Shown one piece after another: positions 32,595-43,754 of a stretch of 64,000 bases of DNA. The stretch is from Myxocyprinus asiaticus (Eukaryota > Chordata > Actinopteri > Cypriniformes > Catostomidae), in contig NC_059365.1 of the NCBI RefSeq assembly GCF_019703515.2, forward strand, positions 36,847,501-36,911,500. The letters run 5' to 3'. The notes under the pieces are model-generated. The model had not been told where the DNA came from, did not search any database, and saw only the letters and a program-made list of their open reading frames with translations. Made by a program: the position numbers and the translations under genes. The first letter of the stretch is position 1. The number at the start of each line of letters is the position of its first letter.

Positions 32595-33030
32595 GAACTA
32601 TTCCTTTAAATGTGTGGCCAGTTATGCCCCACAGTAATTAATGATACAATTTATTAATAATTACGGTAGCAATAAGGTTCCATTTGTTAACAATAGTTAA
32701 TGCATTAGATATCATGAACTAACAATGAACAGTATATATTTTTACAGCATTTATTATTCTTGTTAATTTTAGTTAATATAAATACAATTGTACATTGTTA
32801 GTTTATAGTGCATTAACTAATTTTACCATCACAACTTTTGATTTTAAAAATGGACTAGTATATGTTGAAATTAACATATATGTATATGTTTTGGTAAATA
32901 TATGTATATGTTTAAATTAACATATAAATGCTGTAAAAGTATTGTTCATTGTTAGTTCATGTTGACTAATGTTGTTAACTAATGTAAAAAAAATGGAACC
33001 CTATTGTAAAGTGTTACCAACATTTCATAA
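32595..33030. repeat. Fold-back repeat with 'aggttccatttgttaac' ends
   Basis: The left arm reads aataaggttccatttgttaa, caatagttaatgcatt and gaactaacaatgaac. The right arm is the inverse: ttcattgttagttcatgttg and ttgttaactaatgt, then tggaaccctattgtaaagtg. This is a palindromic non-autonomous repeat in noa1 intron 6. Fragments of the same family are at about 32105-32160 and 54478-54545. Confidence 0.65.
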
Positions 33031-33324
33031 TATATTTGATAGTGTAAAAGCCTTGATTTCTAACTTGGATTTTGTCATGTCTCCCAGGCTGGGTTGCCAT
33101 GACAGCAGCCGAAGGAGATCAGCTGTTGCTGAGAGCTCACACCCCTGAGGCAGCAGGACTGTGTTTATGTACCCCGCCTTTACTGTCCCACATTGTGAAT
33201 ATGAAAGGAGAACGAATCAACAAGACTCCCGCCTACAAGACCAAAAAAACACAGGCTCTGGTGGACACCGGTCTGTCTGCAAAAGCAGCTGATAGTCTCA
33301 AAGTGAGAAAGTGAAGATAAAAAT

Positions 33325-34225
33325 ATTAAAAGAACATTCTGGTATTCCAAAATGTTGATTACCAATATTTGACATGTTCCTCATTTATTAAAAAATAAAA
33401 ATTGCACTTACAATGGAAGTGAATTGGGCCAGTCCATAAACCTTAACATACAGTTTCAGACGTAAGTTATAAACATAATGTGCTAATATGATTTTAGTGT
33501 GGTTAAACTAACTGAAACTAACCTTCAGTGTAAAGTTATATCCAATTTTACAACTTCGCTGCCATGACGACAATGCCGGTAAGTCCTGTAAGCAATTTTA
33601 TCACACTTAAAGCATGTTAACAAGTACAATGTTTATGTCTTGTGGCTATACTTTTCAAACAATGAGTATTTTAACGTATATGGACTGTGCTTCACTGTAA
33701 CCAAGATTTTAGTTTTTTTTTTTTTTACAAACAAGATTAGTCAAAAATGTTTGTGGTAATATGCTACAAATGCTGTTGATTGAGCTTAAAGGAATTTTCC
33801 GTGTTCAATACAAGTTAAGCTCAATCGAAAGCATTTGTGGCACAATATTGATTACCACAAAAAATTATTGTGACTTGTCCATTATTTTCTTTAAAAAAAG
33901 CAAACATCTGGGTTCCAGTGAGGCCCTTACAATGGAAGTGAATGGGGGCCAATCCTTAAATGTTAAAATATTCACTGTTTCATAGGTGTAGTCGCAAGAC
34001 GTAAAGATGTGCATATAAAATCGCTTACTAACCATTTCTGTTTAAAGTTAAAGCCAATTTTCGCTCCCATGATGATGTAATGTCAATAAACCCTAAAACG
34101 ACTGTAATAATTACGATTTAAACAACTTCGCAGCTCAAATAATACACAAGTTTTAACAGAAGAATGAATTTAAGTGCTTTTATAAAATTATAAGCTTCAT
34201 ATTTCTGACTTTAAAACCTCTATGT
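33325..34225. repeat. Two adjacent copies of the 'caagttaagctcaatcga' MITE, meeting head to head
   Basis: Copy one (33325 to about 33787) ends acaaatgctgttgattgagc. Copy two (about 33788-34225) begins aaaggaattttccgtgttca and continues caagttaagctcaatcgaaa. The abutting ends form a local palindrome around 33764-33840. Both contain the internal word ttacaatggaagtgaat. The pair lies just beyond the noa1 stop codon, between the two convergent genes, and copy two appears truncated. Confidence 0.7.
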
Positions 34226-34242
34226 TAAAAAAAAAAAAAAAA

Positions 34243-35043
34243 GGGTGGTGGCAATTTTGTTTTATTGAAATGTCCAGCTAAACACAACACAGTTCACATT
34301 AAACAGTCTTCCAAATTATTGCTCTAAAAAAACAAATATAATCATTATTACCAACTTGATTCAAGGGGACATTATATTTCAACTGATATAATTTGACTAC
34401 TTTTACAAAGAAATTAAAATGATGGTCACAAACTTGATTAACATGACATGGAAATGAATCAAAAGATTTAAGTTGTGAACTGTAATCGAGCTACTCTAAA
34501 GAAGGAAAAAGAAAAACAGTGCTTAACACACACAAAAAGTGATGAGGACAAATTTACAGTAATAAAGTGTCCAACCGTTCAAGTGTGCAGTTTTACAGGG
34601 GCACTGGAGTACTTGTGGATAGTTTTCTAGGAGCGCCACTCTCTGTCTGAGGCCTATGATTTTGCTCATACAACTCTACAACAATTACATCTGGCTTTGG
34701 TAACATCCAAAATTCAATATTGCACTGAATGCACTAAAGGCAATTTATTTCTGTAACTTTTCTCTTACAGTATTTCTTTTAAGAGGGAATAACATGGCAG
34801 ATATTGACTGACATAAGGGTTCTGGCAACAACACATACTCACACAATAAAGAAAGTCACTCAGATATGTTTAGATAAACTTTGGATAAATAACTTTCCAA
34901 TGTAGTTAATGCATTTGATATGTGGAAGGGAATGCTGTATGGTTAAAAGTGGGAGAAAAGGCCATCTAGCCACTGGGAAATGAGATTTAAAATGCTCAAA
35001 TTGATTGTCTGAGGCATCGAAGAGCAAAAAAAAAAAAATAAAA

Positions 35044-35091
<48 letters not shown>

Positions 35092-36071
35092 TTACTGTAT
35101 ATCAACAAATAAAAGCAACAAAATCTTTGGACTTAGCATGAATTGAAGTCTTATCAGAAAATGAACAGAGAAAGAATCTACAAGAGGTGAGATATTCAGT
35201 CTTAAAGACTGAATGTATAAACTCTGATAGCTAATATACAATGAAAAAAATGAACCTTTTACCTGCTAATCTCTTAAACTGTACAAACCTATACGTTACT
35301 CTCCTTCAAAGGCAGAGCAATTTAATCAAAGAAAGAGCTGTAGGAAGTGTGCAAAAATCTTATTGTGTTCAAATGAAATGTTTAGTTTACGTGAAACAGA
35401 ACCTCAAAGGTAAGATTATGGTAGGTTTCAAGTGCACTCTAAACTGTAAAAGGCTACAAGGAATACAATGACTTTAGCCGGCTTTAGACACACACTATGA
35501 CTCTTGCTGACCAGAGATGGAGGCGCTTCAGTGGAGTAGAACAGCACAAAGACACTGAAAGGCCCATTATCACCCGGGCTATTCAGAACTGGACCACCTG
35601 GGTCTGACTAATCTCAGCTCTCTGCAAGGATGGAGGGAGAAAGTGTACCTCCTTTCAGAGTGGCCCTCCTTCTGTTGCTTCCAAGTAGTGTGACAACAAA
35701 CGCAGGAAAAACGTGATGTTGATCATTTTGTCACGGAGCACTAAACTAAGTGAAGATTCGGTTAGTTTGTGATTGAATGGACAAAAATTACATTTATCCC
35801 TTGTGTTGTGGTTACAGTACCATTTTAAAAGTATAGCCACAAGATGTAAAAATGTGCATATCAAATCTCTTACTAACCTTTTCTGTTTAAAGTTAAAGCC
35901 AATTTTCGTTTTTTTTAAGCAAAACACTGAAAATCATTGAGTAGACATTCAGAGCAGCCCACCTCCAATTTTTTCAACTCACACAACTTTGTTCACTCCA
36001 GAAGTGAAAAGGCTTAGAGAGACTTGCTCATTAGTTGTCTTAGATACAAAAGAGTCCAAAATGGTTCCCCC
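34243..36071 (-). other. rest: Probable rest 3' untranslated region
   Basis: Downstream of the rest stop codon (36072) about 1.8 kb has no coding potential. It ends near a minus-strand AATAAA (tttatt at 34261-34266 on plus), followed by a T-run on the minus strand. It contains a 42-bp AT microsatellite and, at about 35815-35920, a MITE fragment (tttaaaagtatagccacaag). The extent of the UTR is inferred from the polyadenylation signal only. Confidence 0.5.
35047..35088. repeat. (AT)21 microsatellite
   Basis: An uninterrupted AT dinucleotide run preceded by an A-rich stretch, within the probable rest 3' UTR. Confidence 0.95.
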
Positions 36072-39000
36072 TCATTTTTCAACCTGAGCCGCCCCCTCCA
36101 AGTAATACACATTTACAAGATGGCGGTTCAAGTGACGACGGTAGTCCATCTCCAACGAGAATATACGGTCACAGAAGATACACGTGTGACTAAGCAGTTT
36201 GGTTGAAGATGGAAGCTCCTCTGAAGGAGTTTCTGGGAGATTCTCTCCACCATCTCTAGCAGCGGCCAGTCCGTTAAGACCCGAGTCATTGCTTCCTTCA
36301 GATGCACTATCACTGATGTCACTTCCCCCATCATTACTATGGATACCCTCATCATCTTCTGCCTCAGTGGATTTGAGATGAGGTGGACCAGAAAGTTCAA
36401 GTGTTGGGCTAAAAACGGGCTGCTGTTGGCTGAATCCTGGACAGCTCTCGCTGTTAGTAGGTGACAGCATCTCACTTCCACTGTCCACCTCCAATACTTC
36501 CTTTGGTTCAGCTGAGGTCCTTCCTTCTGTTTCTTTTAGCAATTCTAGCTCTGGATCCTGGAGTTGGCTCAGAGCTGTTATTCCAACTGTGGGTTCCTCC
36601 TCAACAGAACTGGTCTCTTTGTGAACTCCCTCATCTTGGCAGGTCACCACGGTTGGTATCTGCTGGTCTGGTTGGTCAAGTACCTTCAGTGGTTCTGTGG
36701 TGGGCAGTTCATCAGTTTGTGGGGTGGTTAGATTCTCTGGGCCTGCATTACTGTCAATGTTTGCACTGGTCTTCTCAGGTTCAGTGACGCAACTCTCAGG
36801 TCTGTTTGCACTTGTTCCCGGGTTCTTGCTTTTGCTCTTCATGGCGTTTACACCCTGAGGTATGGTGCGATTGCTTTGTGGAGAACCTGATGAACCAGGT
36901 GATAGCTTGGTTGCATTTTTCTTCTTGCTCTTGACCCGCTTGGAAGGACATTTCTGTTCTGAAGTCTCAGTCCCTGGTATGTTCATAGCCTCTGCTTTTC
37001 TTTTGACTGGTTTAGTCCTGACTTCTTGGACTTCCTCTGTACTCTTTGTATCATTTCCAGTGTCGACTTTTGTTGATTTTGTCTGCCTCTTGTATAGTTT
37101 CTTGGTTTGCGATTCCCTGCAATCCTTTGTGCTTTCATCAGTCTCCTTCACTTTCTCATTCTGCAATTGTTTTTCTTTTTCTAGCCTATTTTTTTCCTCC
37201 TTATCCTGTTTTTCCTGCTGTTCTTTATCTACAAGATCGTTCTCCAGTCTTTCCTTCTCCTGTCTGACCAATTCCAACCTTTGCTTCTCTGCAACAAGGG
37301 TTTGATGTTGTGCAGTTACTTCATTTGCAGTCTCCTTCAATGGCTTATCTTTCTTAGCACGGCGTTTTTTAACTTTCTCCACAGATCTCTCAATCTTTTT
37401 AATCTCTTTCTCCTTTTTATTATCTTGCTTGTCAGTGCAGCCCTCGGTTTGAGTCGTGGTGATGTCCGCAACTTTCTCTAAAGTCTTTGCTTTAACCTTC
37501 TTACTGTTTTTCTCTTTCCCCTCATTTTTCAAAATGGACTTTTTCTCTGCAGTTTTTTCATTGGGTTGCTGAATTGGTTTTCCATTTTTCTCTCTACAAA
37601 TGACAACTGCATTTTTCTTTGAAGTCCTGTCAGTCAGTTCTGTCTCCAGAGCAGGGGTGGGTTTACTGGGTGTCTTGATGGAGAGGTTGATGGGACCTGA
37701 TTCAGTATCATCCATTTCACCTTTTTCTTCTTCCTTACTTTGTCTCTCTCCAACCTGATTTATCACAAGCTTATTATTCTTATTTGGCGGGAGATCATCA
37801 GCATCAGGCCTCTTGACTCGCAGCTTGACCTTAGACACATCCACATCAGAGTATCCTGGGTGTCTGGACTTGATGTGGTACTGCAAGTTGCACTTTTTGG
37901 ATGCAGCGTATTTGCAGACCGGGCAAAGAAATTGGCGAGGGTTAACATGGAGCTCAACGTGCTTTTTAAAGTTGCTGCGGTCAGCTGTCTTGTACTGGCA
38001 GTAAGGGCAGCTTAGGGGCTTGGGCCCATTGTGGACCTGTCTGGCATGGCGGGTCACCTCGTGCTGGTTGGCTGCCAGGTAGCTGCAGTTGTCACATTTG
38101 AAAGGCCTCTCACCTATTGCAGAAAGACCAGAAGGAGAAGGTCAAGACTGAACAATAATCTTTTATTTCAACATTTTGAGGGAAACAAAGATGCAAATCT
38201 CATGCAAAGGGGATACAGATAAAAGACAAGCAAGCACATCACAATACAGAATCACATTCTAATTCACTCTGTATACCACAAACCGTGTGCCATTTTATCC
38301 AAAGCCATCTGGCTCCAAGGAGTGCAACAAAAGAGAGAAACAGCATTGACAACATGAAAACAAAGGCCTTGAGTTGTAGCTGATGAACACATTAAATCAA
38401 ACCCTGCATTACAATTTAACTTAAACTAAATCCTTAATACTGAACTCGGGCTTCACACGGTCAAGGAAAACCTGGTAATATCAGGGAATTTTAACATTTT
38501 TATTTCCACAGCTGGAAAAAGTCACTGATTTGTTTGTTTGCTTTTAACAACATGGCTTTTTTCATGGCAAAATGCAAGTTAAAACATAATAAGTAGAACA
38601 ACTAAAGTCCTATATAAGATCTTTAAGATACTTTTTTTTTTTACTCTAACTCTTTAACTCTATAGGGAAAATGTATTTGCCAAAAGGAACCCTGTAACTA
38701 AATATATTCTAGATCAATTACAGCACTTGGATTTTTCCAATAGGCAAGAGACTCACCTGAATGGGTTCTCATGTGTCTGGTGAGGTGGGTTTTTTGGGAA
38801 CTGGAGTATTCACAGTATATGCACTTGAATGGACGCTCACCTTAGATAAGAGTAATAAGAACTATTTCAACATTGATATTACATTACATGGCTTCATTAA
38901 AACTGTTGTTGCTCATTAAAAAAAAGTAATGTCTTTTGATTTTTTAACATATTGCTGATGATTCATCACAGCACACTGACAACTAAAACCAAATCAATGT

Positions 39001-39966
39001 GAAATTTAACTGAACTGTGAATTTCATTTTGTACATACCTGTGTGGGTTCGGATGTGCTGTATGTAATTATTTTTGCGATCAGAAAAATAAGAGCACTGG
39101 CTGCAGGTGAAAAGCTTGCTTGGAAAGTGATTCCTCAAGTGTTTTTTCCAGTGGTACTGACTGATGGTTGTATAAGTGCAAATGGTGCACTTGAAAACTC
39201 TCTGATCTTCACCTTCCTTAGTGTGATGTTTAAGGTGGGCTATGTAGTGGTCGTAACGGTTGGTGTTGTATCCACAGCGCTCACAGCTGATCACGCCTTT
39301 ATAGTTCAAACTTTCACTGTTCTCTGGGGTTTCTGTCAAAGATTGGCCTGACTCACAAGCCAGATCGTCATTGGAGTCTCCCGCTCCATTTGCCACGCTC
39401 ATTTTCTTGGAGCTGTGAGCACGGATGTGGTGAATGAAGTCCTCCTCGCAATCGGCCTGGTACTGGCAGGGTTTACAGAAGAAGGGCTTCTTCTTCTTTT
39501 TGTTGCATTCAAAGATGAAGACTGGGTCACACTTACGTTTCTCTGCAGCTGAGGATTCAGATGGGTATTTTTCAGAAGGTTTTGAGCGGTTTTCTGCTCG
39601 CTCTATGGCACTCTGCTCTAGAACTCTTTCCGTCACCTCTGGCTCTACCCGAGTGGCCTGTTCAGCGTACATGTCCTCAGACATCTCGGTGTTGTCAAGA
39701 GTGTATCTGATAATACCCTCTTCCTCACTGTCAGAGTAGCTGTTGCATCCAACAGTCTTGAGTTCAACCATTTGTATCTCCTCTGCATTATATTCAGAGG
39801 GAGACGTCTCTGATGCTAGCACCACGTTAGCCAGCATCACTAGCTGAGGGGCAGCCAGGTCGTTCCGAGACAGCTCGGGGAGGTCATGGCCCTCCCCTGG
39901 CAGTGGGATGCCTACAGAAGGCATGAAGATACCAGCTGTTGCTGGATACACTGTCTGAGCAGACAT
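36072..39966 (-). CDS. rest: REST/NRSF, RE1-silencing transcription factor (complete coding region)
   Basis: REST is a nuclear zinc-finger repressor that binds RE1 elements and recruits SIN3 (N-terminus) and CoREST (C-terminus). Coding exons: 2 39039-39976 (start ATG 39966-39964), 3 38757-38840 (84 bp, one finger), 4 36072-38113. The sum is 3054 nt, 1017 residues. Start [10 protein letters not shown] follows the acceptor by 10 nt; conserved [12 protein letters not shown] is at 38-49. Fingers 1-8: about 157-178 ([20 protein letters not shown]), 221-241, 253-273, 281-301, then exon 3 and early exon 4. A long Lys/Glu-rich middle follows. Near the C-terminus are [11 protein letters not shown] and SEGSNDSGL, the beta-TrCP-type degron region, then finger 9 ([21 protein letters not shown]) and [12 protein letters not shown]. 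Mammalian REST is about 1100 residues, so this is full length. Exon layout matches the vertebrate gene. Confidence 0.97.
38114..38756 (-). other. rest: rest intron between zinc fingers 5 and 6
   Basis: In mammals the equivalent intron holds the alternative neuronal exon that yields the truncated REST4 isoform. I cannot identify such an exon here by eye. The sequence is AT-rich with no repeat ends. Confidence 0.4.
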
Positions 39967-40123
39967 GCTCAACCAGCTGAAATTCAAACAAAAGCACTGA
40001 TTTTAGTCAAATGCAATTTAACTTTGTATTACATTTATTTTAACCTCAGTAACAAATTAAGGACTTAAAGAAAAAAAAAATTGCATTAAAGACCCCATGA
40101 AATCAAAATTGTGGCATTTAGTC

Positions 40124-40990
40124 TAGGGCTGTAATGATTACTTGGTTTAATTCAGTTACTCGATTTAAAACATTTATTGATTACAAATTGCCAAATCAAC
40201 AAATCAAAAATAAGGCTGAAGTGACGAGTGTCCGAACACATAACGATAAGACACACTGAGGTCAGCAAAAAAACACACTGGAATGCACTGTAAACCTATT
40301 TATATACAAAATCGTTTGCAAATAGGCTTTTATGAAGCAGCATAAATTAATGTAATGAAAAAGACGTCCTTCAGACTTTATGAAAGTTACACGCAGTTAC
40401 TGACACACAGACACTTTCTGTTCAATCTGACAGAATCCAGACGGTCTAAGAAGGTTATTTTCTGCAGATTGTGATTTGGGTTCAATTCTGTGTAAATTAA
40501 TTACCATTTAAATGTGAATGCGATCTTCCTCTTCATGTAAATGTGATTTTACGATGATGAAGTTTGTAACAGTTATTAATGCCCCACTTCCGATAATATT
40601 TGATAGTTTATGGCCATTATCACAGGTAAAACTGTTTTCCCATATTTGAGTTCTAAACTGAAATGGGTTGATCGCGTTGAACTAGTTAATGAAAAAAGTA
40701 GATCTTGCAATAAATAAATAAAATTGGGCACACCTGGAGTAGCCAATGTCTGTCAGCTGCAATATAATTGTTTTATATTAAAGATCTGCTTTGGGTGTCT
40801 GTTTGCTTTAGATATTGTTTGCACAATCGCTTTTTTTTCCCCGTTAATCATAGAGTACATCAAAACTTAGTGACTTACCCTCAACAACATTATGCAATCC
40901 GAGTTAAATCCTTTTTACAATTTCTCGATTAATCATCAGAATAATCGTTAGATTACTCGACTACAAAAATAATCAATAGTGACAGCCCTA
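40124..40990. mobile_element. hAT-type non-autonomous element with 8-bp target duplication
   Basis: The ends are tagggctgtaatga and tagtgacagcccta, an inverted TAGGGCTGT/ACAGCCCTA pair. They are flanked by atttagtc (40116-40123) and atttagtt (40991-40998), an 8-bp target duplication with one change, as expected for hAT elements. No transposase frame lies inside (867 bp). It sits in rest intron 1. A matching right-end remnant (ttgtgcagccctaggt) is near 50439-50456. Confidence 0.78.
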
Positions 40991-41204
40991 ATTTAGTTCA
41001 TGTTAGTAATTTAGTCCATGTTTATTAGCTTTGAGGTCATATATATATATACACACACACACAGACACACGCATTTAAAATGAACAGTTTTTCCTCTTCT
41101 GGGAAAACGGACTAAAAATAATGATGACTCATCTTGCACTCAGGGTCTCCCTAGAATGAGACTGCCCCTCCCTCCCTGCGATGTAACTAAAGCTTATTGG
41201 TTAG

Positions 41205-41233
41205 CCTATTTTTTTTTTTTTTTTTTTTTTTTT
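41205..41233. repeat. Poly-T run of about 27
   Basis: A homopolymer T run in rest intron 1, without flanking SINE or LINE body that I can recognise. Confidence 0.8.
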
Positions 41234-41967
41234 AAAGCATTAAGAAGTTTCATTAAGAAATACTTCAAAACAGGAAAGAAAACTGGGCTCGACATGCAAT
41301 TTCAAGGGGTCTTTAAGTGGACCATAAAACCTAATTTCAATGTGTACTATAATTTTTTTTACATTTTTCATTTGAAAGCAATAAAATGAAAGAAGTTAGA
41401 GTGTGTTTGCTGTGAACTGTTGTTTTTGTTTTTTTTTAGAGATGGTCATCTGATTGTACTACAAAACAAACATGGCACTGTCATGTATGACGTGAACTGA
41501 TTAAAGCAAACAGATTTTTTTAAGATTAGGAGTCTTAGTGAGTAGATCTGTGACTGATTTACCCTTCCCTCCATGGAAACTTTTGATCTAAAAAGCTGAC
41601 CAAAAGAAAAAGAACCTGAATCAACACATCTATTAAAAATCCAATAAACGACACTCTGACCAGATCTTTCTGAATAACAGGATGAAATATTAACTTTAAA
41701 TGTAAATACTATATGAATACTAAATATAGTATGATAAGAAAAAAGCAAAGCTAGCACTATCAATACTAGCCTAAATTCTATGATATAGAAACACTGCACT
41801 AAATATACTAAATGCTGCATATTTTAAAATACAAAATACTTTTTCAAACAGTGTTTTGAACGCAATGAGAAAACAAAACAACACCAAATAATGAAAGTTT
41901 AAATGTATTCTACGTTCTGTTAAATTCATGTTCTAACATGGCAAACACAGGCCTGTGTCTGTCTGTC

Positions 41968-41971
<4 letters not shown>

Positions 41972-42017
<46 letters not shown>
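41972..42017. repeat. (GT)n microsatellite
   Basis: A GT run of about 46 bp preceded by a short (GTCT)n stretch, in rest intron 1. Confidence 0.95.
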
Positions 42018-42018
<1 letters not shown>

Positions 42019-42847
42019 TGAAAGTGGAAGGCCTGTGAGTTTTGCATGCTCAGAAATGTGTTCGGCCATTTTAAAACAGCACCACCAACTTGAGCCAATG
42101 GAGGAGTAAAAATAACAAACTAGACGAGTGGAGAACTGAAGCTATTTCACATTCAACTGCCTTGATATTAACTCATTTCAGCCACAAGTACTAAATACGC
42201 TGTGCTTAAAAGCGTTAACTATCTTTGTGTAAAAAGATATAGTGACTGCTTTAAATCAAAGTTGCCAAAATAAGGAGTGAACAAACTTTAACCTTGTTGG
42301 ACAGCTCCAAACACGAGCAATCTCAACCAGATGAAGAGTGAGCTGCAATCGTTACTGGTTTTAATCTAGATTTTAAAGACATATGTCCAAAATTCACATC
42401 TAAAGAAAATACTATATCTAGTTGAATATCACAGTAAGGCTTGCAAAAATGTGGGTGATTTCTGAACAAGAAAAAGCTTATAAAACAATAAAAAAGAAGA
42501 AGAAAAAAGATATACTTTACATTAAAGGTGAACGGAAAGTCGCTGTCCAGCTTGCATACACGCATACAAACCCATTATCTGCCAAGTATCGTCTCCAAAA
42601 AGTTTGTACAAAGCAAACTACTTTCCGGAAACCGCATGCATGCAACACGCCACAAACAACAAACCCAACTAAGTTAAACTGTTTTAAGCAACATGGATCT
42701 ATCGAAGATCTTGGTGGTTTTAAAACTTTTTATCGTTTAATTTCTCGTTTCGCTTATGCACTTTTCCCTTGGCCCGCGTGTGTGTGTGTATGTGTGTGTT
42801 AGCCGTGGTCCTGATCTGATCTCTCTCCGTGCTGACACAAGCTGAGA

Positions 42848-42865
42848 TCAGCCCTGGACAGCGCC
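42848..42865 (+). promoter_or_regulatory. Candidate RE1-like site in rest intron 1
   Basis: The sequence tcagccctggacagcgcc contains an exact RE1 right half (ggacagcgcc) and most of the left half (tcagc, cc), with two bases missing between them relative to the canonical 21-bp site. It lies about 130 bp inside intron 1 from the non-coding first exon. It could be an autoregulatory REST site; binding is not shown. Confidence 0.4.
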
Positions 42866-42993
42866 TCTCCCTTTCAATGCAACCCTCCATTTTCACTCCA
42901 CTCGAACTTAGTTGGGCTCACGCGCCACAAAAACAACACAAAACCACACCCTGATCGCCCCGACACCCCAAAGAATCGAACCCACGAACTCAC

Positions 42994-43215
42994 CGGCGGT
43001 GTTCACTCGCTGTTTGGCGATGTTCTTGTAGAATCGATCTTATTGCGGAGTTGTTTCCAAACTCTTAAGTTGGTCGAGGAAATGCGCGAGACTCAAGCAT
43101 TCCAACACATAGCTCTCGCGCAGCGCTCGTGGGAGAGGTGTGACGTCAGCGCACACAGGGCTCGTACTTGTTCTCGCGCTCTCAAAGTTTATAGTGTGTG
43201 TTTACGTCGAGCGAC
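42994..43215 (-). promoter_or_regulatory. rest: rest non-coding exon 1 and CpG-rich promoter
   Basis: On the minus strand a donor gtgagt follows gccg at 42994, giving a non-coding first exon whose 5' limit I cannot fix (probably 43060-43150). The region 42960-43215 is rich in CpG and GC compared with its flanks and contains gtgacgtcagcgc at 43140-43152, a full CRE-type TGACGTCA. Mammalian REST likewise has non-coding first exons in CpG islands. Confidence 0.6.
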
Positions 43216-43754
43216 AAGGGCTTTGTTTTAGAATGACATATTTGGGCATAATTTACCAAAAAAAAAAAAAAAAAAATGTCAAATCGCGACGACATTTTGA
43301 ACGTGGATGAATTGATTGTTCACAAACAATAGTGTAGGCCAGCATTCTGAAAGATTTGATTGTTTTTTGATTGTTAAGCTCTGAAACCATAAAAATGCCT
43401 AAAATCACGTGACAAACAAAAAAAGCTGTTATTATCAACCCCCATGCTCTTACTGTCAGAGACCTCATGTACATGGAAAATGATTCTAATTGTAATTTAG
43501 ATATTAACCTCTTAATTTACTTTTAATATGTTCCTCTGATCATGTCAAAACCCAGCAGGCATATTCTTGTTTTAAGAAATACATTTAAACCCTCTGTTTA
43601 ACCCTCTGTGCATCATAAATTACATACACAGCTTTTTAAAATGTGACTGTTACGCAACATATTAGCATTGCTTGTGTTTCAGCAAAACCACATTAAAAAA
43701 AATAAAAATAATACAATAAAACAAATTAAAATAAACAACTGGCAGAAGTGAATT

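Larger units (their letters stand above)
23439..33314 (+). pseudogene. noa1: NOA1-like mitochondrial circularly permuted GTPase, decayed in exons 1-2
   Basis: NOA1 is a mitochondrial GTPase needed for mitoribosome and respiratory function. Exons: 1 23439-25224, 2 28432-28592, 3 29212-29421, 4 30503-30633, 5 31255-31371, 6 31557-31674, 7 33088-33314. Exon 1 starts MYKVLGAPILQFYSRKCLKH, basic and targeting-like. It then shows a zinc-binding CCSGCGALMHC, the permuted G4 (GNKIDLLP), G5 (ISAKTGYG) and G1 (GMANAGKSTLF). Exon 3 has YDTPGI (G3). Exons 3-7 join in frame to a TGA at 33312. Lesions: a 24-A run at 23601-23624 with frameshift, stops at 23682, 23764, 23845 and 24199 (the last where Arg is expected), a SINE at about 24303-24820, frameshifts near 24895, 24975 and 28482. 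Introns hold a Tc1, two SINEs and a MITE. Read errors could explain single shifts but not all of this. Confidence 0.85.

Noticed and set aside
36128..37305. Long plus- and minus-strand open frames over rest exon 4
   Set aside because: They overlap the zinc-finger protein frame, are low-complexity Ser/Leu/Phe-rich and have no splice or start support.
41446..41820. 124-residue minus-strand open frame in rest intron 1
   Set aside because: It has no similarity that I recognise, AT-rich composition and no splice context.
42074..42095. Possible RE1 site (acagcaccaccaacttgag)
   Set aside because: Only the left half resembles RE1; the right half (caactt) does not match, so it is likely chance.
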